Assembly: GCA_032718565.1 (NCBI GenBank)
Contig: JAVGVS010000666.1
Span: 87,518 to 151,517, forward strand
Reading direction: 5' to 3'
Source of the DNA: Distichodus sexfasciatus
Lineage: Eukaryota; Chordata; Actinopteri; Characiformes; Distichodontidae
Length of the DNA: 64,000 nucleotides
The notes beneath the pieces are model-generated. The model worked only from the letters and a program-made list of their open reading frames with translations, had not been told where the DNA came from and ran no database searches. Both the position numbers and the translations under genes were made by a program. This document shows, in pieces, positions 56,359 through 64,000 of this stretch. The stretch's first letter is position 1; each line of letters opens with the position of its first letter.

Positions 56359-56886
56359 TCTGAAAGTGAGATTAGACTCTTCAGAACCCAGTTGTGTTTC
56401 CATGATGAGTTATCGGTCAATAGATCATCCACATGGTACCTTCAGAAATGCAGACTGTTCTTCTGGTTTGAGGTATGAAAATCTTAATGCATTAACATCC
56501 CCAAGGAGTCTTATGTTTTGGGTTAGTTTTTCTTCCTCAGAGACTAAGAAAATGAATGTCCCACTATTAACTGAGTGTTTTAAATGACTTAGAAGTGTAA
56601 AGGTTACAGTGCTGGTCTTCTACAGGATTAAAAGCTTGAATCATCAAGGAACAGAATAACATGGTAGTCTGCTATCTTAATATATAATCTTGATGTCTGT
56701 TTTAGTCTGAGAGTGAGATCAGACTCTTCGGAACCCAGTTGTGTTTCCATGAAGAGTTATCGGTCAATGGATCATCCACATGGTACCTTCAGAAATGCAG
56801 ACTGTTCTACTGATCGGAGGTATGAAAATTTTAATGCTTTAACATCCCCAAGGAGTCTTATATTTTGGGTCATTTTTCTTTTCTCA
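56359..56886 (+). repeat. Tandem duplication of a 114-nt NLR exon with its intron flank
   Basis: Exon 56359-56472 and exon 56706-56819 are near-identical, and so are the ~60 bp of intron after each (GTATGAAAAT, CATCCCCAAGGAGTCTTAT). The period is 347 bp. Both exons are phase 2-2, so copies can be gained or lost without disturbing the frame. Confidence 0.85.
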
Positions 56887-59800
56887 CAACTCAACCAGAT
56901 CAATTATCATTCTTTTTTTCAATGTGGGGGGTTCAATTGTAGAAAAAAAAACATTTATTGTCCATATCCTTTTCAAAAATAATACAATCTAGATTATTGT
57001 ATTCTTCCATTAAAATTACATATCCAGAGTGAGGGGTAGGTAGCTGTTTTAAATTAATTCCCTTATGTATTGAATCATGTTTTAAATTTGTTTCTAAATT
57101 CTTTAAATAATTGATTTGTTCGCAGACCCCAAAAGGAGAAATCAAAAGTCGTTAACAGAGATCCTTTGGCGTTCATATTTAAGGTTGGTTTGTATCTCTG
57201 TATGTAAAACTCAGTTTAAAAGTCTGTTGTCAGTGAGGCTTTGCTTTGCTTTTTCTTTACAAAAATTGAAAATATATAATCTGGCATTTTACAGTAGTGT
57301 TAATAACACCATGAATAGCACCTGACAGCAGTATGTGTTTAATCAGATGGATAATATGGTAATGAATGGAAACTAAAACTGTCAAAAACATTGAGGTGTT
57401 AAAAAAAACACATACTGTATCTGCATAGTCAAGTTTGTTTGTTATTCTACACTCAACAGGAGTTGGAACACAAAATGATCTCACTAGTAAAGACTGAACT
57501 AAGATTCAAGAAAATACTGAGTCCAGATCATTCATTATACACCAAGAGAGAGGTGAAGGATGATCAGGATCAGAGCAGTGTAAGAGAGAAGATGATGAAA
57601 ATCACACTGCATATACTGAGGGACATGAACCAGATAGAGATTACCAACACACTGCAGACAAGTAAGAACTTATGGAAATTGGGGTTTGGTACATTTAGTA
57701 GCAGGAACAAGCAGATATAAAATATTGTAGAATTGACATCTAGCATTCAAATCTAAAAGTCCTATGGTTATATATTGTGGATACAGTTGAAAGAATATTG
57801 TAAGCTATTCATATTAACAAATAAACAGCATTTTTGTCAGAATGTTTTTGTCCAGTTCTCAAAAAGGCTAATATGGGTGATGGTGCTTAATGAAATGGTA
57901 ATAAACGGTTGTTGTAGCTGTTATTTATCTTGTAAATAGTGATGGCAATAAAAAGCACACACCCTCAGATTAACTTGAAAAAAAATCTTTGAAATGTCTA
58001 CAAAAGTAGGTGGCACCTGCATTTTAATATTTTGCTATACTGCTAAAACATTTGTTGCTGCCATTGCTGTTTCAAGTGTACTCTAATTGATATAACATTG
58101 AACATCATGACATGTTTGTCAAATGAAATGATGGGAATGAAATGTCAGCATTTAATTGTGCTTTACATCTTTTATCAGAACTGCCCCCCTGTTGTTACAG
58201 AAAACTTAAATCTAAAGAAAAAATATACAAAAATTATAGAAGGAACCTCTGTTAATGGAGTGTCAACTCTTCTGAATGAGATCTACACAGAGCTGTACAT
58301 CACAGAGGGAGGAAGTGGAGAGATCAATAATCAACATGAGGTGAGACAGATTGAGACAGTGTCCAGGAGACCAGCAACACAGGAGACACCTATCAGATGC
58401 AATGACCTCTTTAAAGACAAAGCCATCAGAACTGTGCTGACTAAAGGAGTTGCTGGAATTGGAAAAACCATCTCAGTGCAGAAGTTCATTCTGGACTGGG
58501 TTGCAGGAGAAGCAAATCAGGACGTTGACTTCATATTCCCACTTCCTTTTAGGGAGCTGAATTTGATGAAGGAGAAACACCTCAGTCTGATGGAGCTCCT
58601 TCATGGTTTTTCCCCAGAAATGAAAGGATTAAGATCAATAGACAGTGATGCCTACAAAGTCATGTTCATCTTTGATGGTCTGGGTGAGTGTTGACTTGCT
58701 CTAGATTTCCAGAACAATGAGAGCTTGTTTGATGTAAGACAGCCAGCTCCAGTGGATGTGCTGTTGACAAACCTCATCAAGGGCAATCTGCTTCCCTCTG
58801 CTCTCCTCTGGATAACTACTCGACCAGCAGCAGCCAATCAGATCCCTCCTGAGTGTGTTGACCAGGTAACAGAGGTACGAGGGTTCAGTGACCCTCAGAA
58901 AGGGGAGTACTTCAGGAAGAGGATCAGGGAGCAGAGTCTGGCCAATAGAATCATCTCACACATCAAGTCATCAAGAAGCCTATATATCATGTGCCACATC
59001 CCAGTCTTCTGTTGGATTGCAGCCACTGTTCTAGAGAGAATGTTGACTGAAGCAGAGAGTGGAGAGATCCCCAAGACTCTGACTCAAATGTTCACACGCT
59101 TCCTCATCTACCAGATCAAACACAAGGACCAAAAGTACCATGGCAAATGTGACAGTGATCCTCAACAGACAAGAAAAACGCTTTTGAAGCTGGGGAAACT
59201 GGCTTTCCAACATCTGGAAAAAGGCAACCTGATCTTCTATGAGGAAGAGCTGAGAGAGTGTGGCATTGATGACAGACAGGTGTTAGTGTACTCAGGAGTG
59301 TGTACCCAGATCTTCAGGGAGGAGTTTGGGCTGCACCTGGGAAAGGTTTTCAGCTTTGTGCATCTGAGTGTTCAGGAGTTTCTTGCTGCTTTATATGTAT
59401 TTATCTCCTTTAAGTCCAACAACAAAAATGTTCTGGTACAGAAAGTCAGTGGACTATTGCATTTTTTCGAAAAGCCAGCAGTGTCTGACCTGATGAAGAG
59501 TGCAGTGGACAAAGCCTTACAGAGTGAGAATGGACACCTGGACCTTTTCCTGCGCTTCCTCCTGGGTCTCTCACTGGAGTCCAGTCAGACTCTCTTACGA
59601 GGCCTCCTGACACAGACAGGAAGCAGCTCTCGCAGCAAAGAGGAAACAGTGGAGTGGAGTACATCAAGAAGAAGATCAGGGAGAATCTCTCTCCAGAGAA
59701 ATCCATCAATCTGTTCTTCTGTCTGAATGAGCTGAATGATCATTCTCTAGTGCAGGAAAGACAGTTACTTAAACAGAGGAGATCTTAATAAAGCCAGACT

Positions 59801-60584
59801 GTCTCCTATTCAGTGGTCAGCTCTGGCATTTGTGTTAATGAACTCAGAAGAGGATCTTGATGAGTTTAACCTGAGTAAATACAACAGATCAGAAGAATGT
59901 CTTATGAGGCTGCTGCCAGTGGTCAAAGCATCCAGAAAAGTCAAGTGAGTATTTGGGACCCTATTATATTTAACTACAAACTTCTTCAGAACAATTACCA
60001 TAACACCATCTTAATGATTCCAATCAGTTGTTTTTTTTTTTGCATGTTTTTTGTGGCAAGTCAGTAGGTATGTCCAGCAGTCAGTATCTACACTCTGCTG
60101 GACATAGTAAATGGTCTAACTAGTCTTTGATTTCTGACATAAAGCATGTCAAGATAAGGCCATCACATCACAACCATATTGTCTATTCATTTTATAGGGT
60201 CACAAGATGTAATGGGTTTCAGGTATGAATTAGCTCACAAAAACTGATACACCTGACTCTATATGCTCTTGAAGTAATTAGCGAATCCAGTTATTAAAAC
60301 CAAACTTCGACACAACAGAACCACTGGGCAATTCCCTGCAAAAACAAACAACACAATCCTGGCTATGGGAGAACAAAATCAAAACCCAAGAGGGGAAATA
60401 AAAAGCCTAGATGCAGATTAGTATACACATGACAATGGTGGTCAGGAGAGCTGATTACCAGCCTGAAAGTGACACAGACATTCACACAGTCTTACGCACA
60501 CAGTGACCTGGTCACAACACACAGTCTCTGAAATTTTCAAGATGTTTCTGGATATCATAATGATTCTCAGCATTTGTCTCCCAG

Positions 60585-62855
60585 GCTGCAGTGTTGTAAT
60601 CTGACATATAGAAGTTGTTCAGTTCTGGCCTCAGTTCTCAGATCAAACTTAACAAGTCTGAGAGAACTGGAGCTGAATCACAACAAACTGCAGGATTCAG
60701 GAGTGAAGCTGCTCTCTACTGGACTGGGGAATCCACACTGTACACTGGAGATACTGAGGTCAGATCATCATCGTGGCTATCACACACAGGCTACAGGCAC
60801 AATCTATTGTTTGGACTTTGTATGGATGTGTATAGATGTTCACAAGGCTTAATATTTAACATTGTACAACAAAATTATTTTAATTTTCGAAGGTTTTGGG
60901 TCTCACAAGCATCAGCAGAATAAGACACAATTATGTGCAGATACCCTTACATTGTAATCTCCACACATATTGTTACTATTACTCATTGCATGTGCTTTTG
61001 TTATACAGTAGTCAAATGTGTTTTTGCTGAGGAAGACAAGCAGAAAAATGCCATAATGATCCTCATTGTTTTACAGGTTATGTGGTTGTAACTTGACATA
61101 TAGAAGTTGTTCAGTTCTGGCTTCAGTTTTCAGTTCAAACTCCTCAAGTCTGAGAGAACTGGAGCTGAGTACCAATGATCTGCAGGATTCAGAAGTGAAG
61201 CTGCTCTCTGCTGGACTGGAGAATCCGCACTGTAGACTGGAGATACTGAGGTCAGATCATCAACATTATCAGTTTGGACATGCAAACATCAGCAAAACAA
61301 GACACAATTACGTGCACACACCCATACATTGTAATCTCCACATATATTTTAATTATTACTCAGTGCTTGTGCTTTTACAGCAGTTTCATATTTTTGCTGG
61401 AGAAAACAGGCAGAAAAATATTGTTTGGTTTCACTGCTGAAAATAGAATTCCAAACTGGATGTTGATACCCAGAAAAAAATCTCATTCTCAGTACCATTT
61501 TCATAACACAATGGAAAAAACACAAACATTATAGAGAAAAGGGTATGATTTATAAACCAAAAATATAATATTTTAGATATTAATGGGCTTAGGGTGTGAG
61601 GTTGTGTACAACCACTTAATATTAAGATAAGCAAGTTGAGTATTTTTCTATTTGCTGATTGTTATCGTTATTTGTTTCTATTTTTGGATGATTATTTTTC
61701 AGCTTCAATATCACACTTGAAGTATAACTAATTGATGTATAACACGTTTCAGATGCAAATAATTGTGTAGCTCTGTTATAATAACACTGTCTGTTAATGC
61801 TTCGGATGGGCCGGACCAATAATTAAGGACTAACAGTTAAACATGTAAAAGTTAACATTTCTAATGACTGTTTAAATACTTCAGTGTTGGTTAAATGTGG
61901 TTATTTGATAACTGTGAAGATGGCACTGTTGGTATCTATACTGCAGTAAATGACTATTTAATCTGATACCACTTCAGATTAGTGTCTGAGTATTTTTTGA
62001 TAACCATAGTGTTTTTGTGAGTGTGCATGAGCTTATATGTTTTTCTCCAAGACTGTGGGGGTGTAATCTGACATACAGAAGTTGTTCAGTTCTGACCTCA
62101 GTTCTCAGTTCAAACTCCTCAAGTCTGAGAGAACTGGAGCTGAGTTACAATGAGCTGCAGGATTCAGGAGTGAAGCTGCTCTCTACTGGACTGGAGAAGC
62201 CACACTGTACACTGAAGATACTGAGGTCAGATCATCATCATTGTGGAAACACACATCTACCCAACACACTCTCTCATGTATCTCTTTTTCCCCTCACTTT
62301 AGTGTTTGTGGATTGTGTGTTTTCGTAGGTTGAGGTCATGTGTGTGTTCCGTGTTTTTACTGATAGATAGTCTGCTTGGTTTGTGTGTTTGAGATGATGG
62401 AGTTTTGATTAATCATCATTTCTCTCCCAGGCTGCGTGGTTGTAATCTGACAGGTGAAAGTTGTTCAGTTCTGGCCTCAGTTCTCAGTTCAAACTCCTCA
62501 AGTTTGAGAGAACTGGAGCTGAGTTACAATGAGCTGCAGGATTCAGGAGTGAAGCTGCTCTCTACTGGACTGGAGAATCCACACTGTACACTGGAGATAC
62601 TGAGGTCAGATCATTACTTCAGCACTGTGGAGATGTGTGTGTGTAGTTGTGAGTGTGATGAGTTTTACCTCCTTCTCTCTGCAGGTTGTGTGACTGCAGT
62701 ATTACAGATGAAGGTTGTGCTGCTCTGGCTTCAGCTCTGATATCAAACCCCTCATCACACCTGAGAGAACTGCATCTGAGCCACAATAAACCAGGATACT
62801 CAGGAGCGAAGAAGCTCTCTGCACTAGTAAAGCACTGTACACTGGAGATACTGCG
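60585..62855 (+). repeat. Array of five LRR exons of the NLR gene
   Basis: Each exon encodes about 58 residues, two ribonuclease-inhibitor-type LRRs, with LxxCNLTYRSCSVLASVL and SLRELELSxNxLQDSGVKLL blocks. All begin after phase 2 and end at ATACTGAG or ATACTGCG before GT. Exons 3 and 4 are almost identical; the fifth is the most diverged (CDCSITDEGCAALASALIS). The introns after the first and second are alignable (60905-61065 with 61265-61420), showing duplication of exon plus intron. Confidence 0.9.
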
Positions 62856-63031
62856 GTGAGTTACAGACTAACAGACAGATTAAACAGTTTTTAAGGAGAT
62901 CCCAACTCTTGAATCACTCAAAAGAGAACTATCATAAATGCACATCGATATTCACCTACAAAACAGAAATAAACAAAAAAACCTGAGGCCATTCGATCAT
63001 TCTGCCCTAATGTCTGTTTTACAGCATCTGA

Positions 63032-64000
63032 ACATCTGATCTGACCTGATGAGAGGTTTACACACAGAGAAGAAGAGAAAGAGCTGAAAGGAAAATATGA
63101 CAATATTATTTGCTCTTCCTACACATCACTTCCTATTTCAACCAAGGAGACCATTCAGTTTTAGATTGACAAGTAATTTTATTTGGCAAAAACAAGCTGT
63201 CTTTAGTGTGTATGTGATAGGTTTTGGAGGAAGCCCATTGCTTGGTCGTTGGTTCCCTCGTCTCTGAAGCCGGCAGATCTGGCTGGGAGACCAGGCAGCA
63301 AGGCGAAGGAGCCTGCCCCGGACCAAGAAGGGAAGCCGAAGGTGGTGGAGAGGAGGCGGGCGAAATCGAACAGCTGTAATGGCAGAGAAGAAGGCCAGTT
63401 TTACTGCTTATATACAGAACTAGGAGTTATGCGACTGGACGTGGCGACGCTCATTAGGTCTCCTTGTTTGAACTTTCGTATTCACTTTCATTTGTACACC
63501 TCTGTTTTCCTGGCAGCTTCTGAACTGCACTACTGTCTTGATTCATCAAAAACTAGTGACCAGAAATAATGATCGGTCGGTACATCTTATCTGTAGTTAT
63601 TTTTGGCTGTAAAAGGACTGCTTTTTGTACTTTATATGAATATGTATAAAATTTTACACATTGTAAACAGTAATGTTTTGTTGTATACTCTTTTTGGCAG
63701 ATAATTAAATGTTTCGTTTCTTTCCGCTTGATGTGGCACCGATTAAACAAAGACATCTACCTGTCCACCAAAGTGAAGACTGATTTGGATCGTTTTTAAT
63801 CGTATTATGTATTTTCCTTATGTTTATAAATCCATATGAACTGCATCGCTGTGCTGCGTGGAAATGAAACCTGTCGCTCTGCACCCATATGCTGGTCAAC
63901 AGCGGAACTGCACCACACAGTCCGGACTTGTATGAACCGCCTCCTCATTTGAGTCATTTACCATTTCCTGGTGCTGTTCGATACACACACATATATATAT
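63032..64000. other. 3' flank of the NLR gene, unassigned
   Basis: From 63032 the sequence should be NLR 3' UTR. A GC-rich patch at 63240-63400 interrupts AT-rich sequence and is open on the plus strand (Lys/Arg/Pro/Glu-rich), but I recognise no domain. Nothing further is identified up to the right edge, which ends in CA and TA repeats. Confidence 0.35.

Larger units (their letters stand above)
56211..63031 (+). pseudogene. Fish NLR (NLRC3-like, FISNA-NACHT-LRR) gene with disabling lesions
   Basis: Exon chain with matching phases: 56211-56227 (start, tentative), 56359-56472 and 56706-56819 (two 114-nt repeats with DSSEPSCVSM), 57126-57183, 57460-57661, 58201-59944 (FISNA and NACHT), LRR exons 60585-60758, 61077-61250, 62052-62225, 62431-62604 (174 nt each) and 62685-62855 (171 nt), and a last exon at 63025 that adds Arg-Ile-stop. 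Walker A is GVAGIGKT at 58446-58469. Lesions: TGA at 58692-58694 in place of the usual Arg codon after Walker B, where FDGLDE is FDGLGE; a 5-bp duplication at 59651-59660; and a 1-nt shift near 59760 that restores frame. Family role: cytosolic pattern sensing through an ATP-driven NACHT switch. There is no B30.2 exon in the window. The exon structure is well supported; that the gene is dead is inferred from three lesions, and a truncated or read-through product cannot be excluded. Confidence 0.9.

Overview
This is a gene-poor, repeat-rich stretch of vertebrate nuclear DNA, almost certainly from a teleost fish. The evidence is a CYP2-family P450 gene with the classic nine-exon structure, a fish-type NLR gene (114-nt N-terminal repeat exons, a FISNA-NACHT exon and 174-nt LRR exons), several tRNA-derived SINE families, Tc1/mariner and hAT relics, and abundant CA/TG, GA and AGT microsatellites. 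I cannot place it below teleost level from the sequence alone.

Layout. 1-2.8 kb: the 3' two-thirds of a broken CYP2 gene (plus strand), cut by the left edge. 5.65-7.08 kb: a small two-exon minus-strand gene encoding about 119 residues, found by joining two open segments across consensus splice sites; I do not recognise its family. 7.1-45 kb: no gene that I can support. This span holds SINE copies in several states of decay, polypurine tracts, trinucleotide and minisatellite arrays, MITE-like repeats, Tc1-like, mariner-like and LINE relics, and one CpG-rich patch. 45.17-51.14 kb: a complete CYP2 P450 gene of 500 codons on the plus strand. Its intron 4 carries a dead Tc1-like transposon that is itself interrupted by a 605-bp solo LTR, and its intron 7 carries a palindromic MITE. 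52.6-55.7 kb: a long inverted-repeat element with a 2.5-kb hAT transposon inside it; the hAT transposase is frameshifted. 56.2-63.0 kb: an NLR gene with recognisable exons and intact splice phases but a nonsense codon at Walker B and two frameshifts. 63.0-64 kb: unassigned.

Function. The only gene that looks intact and of known biochemistry is the P450 at 45-51 kb, a predicted ER-anchored haem monooxygenase. It and the decayed copy at the left edge share strand and exon plan, so this is probably part of a tandem CYP2 cluster undergoing birth and death. The adjacent NLR belongs to a family that is strongly expanded in fish, and this copy looks recently disabled. I found no operon-like, CRISPR or clearly new multi-gene system. 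The most interesting items are the unassigned two-exon gene, the nested transposons and the internally duplicated arrays.
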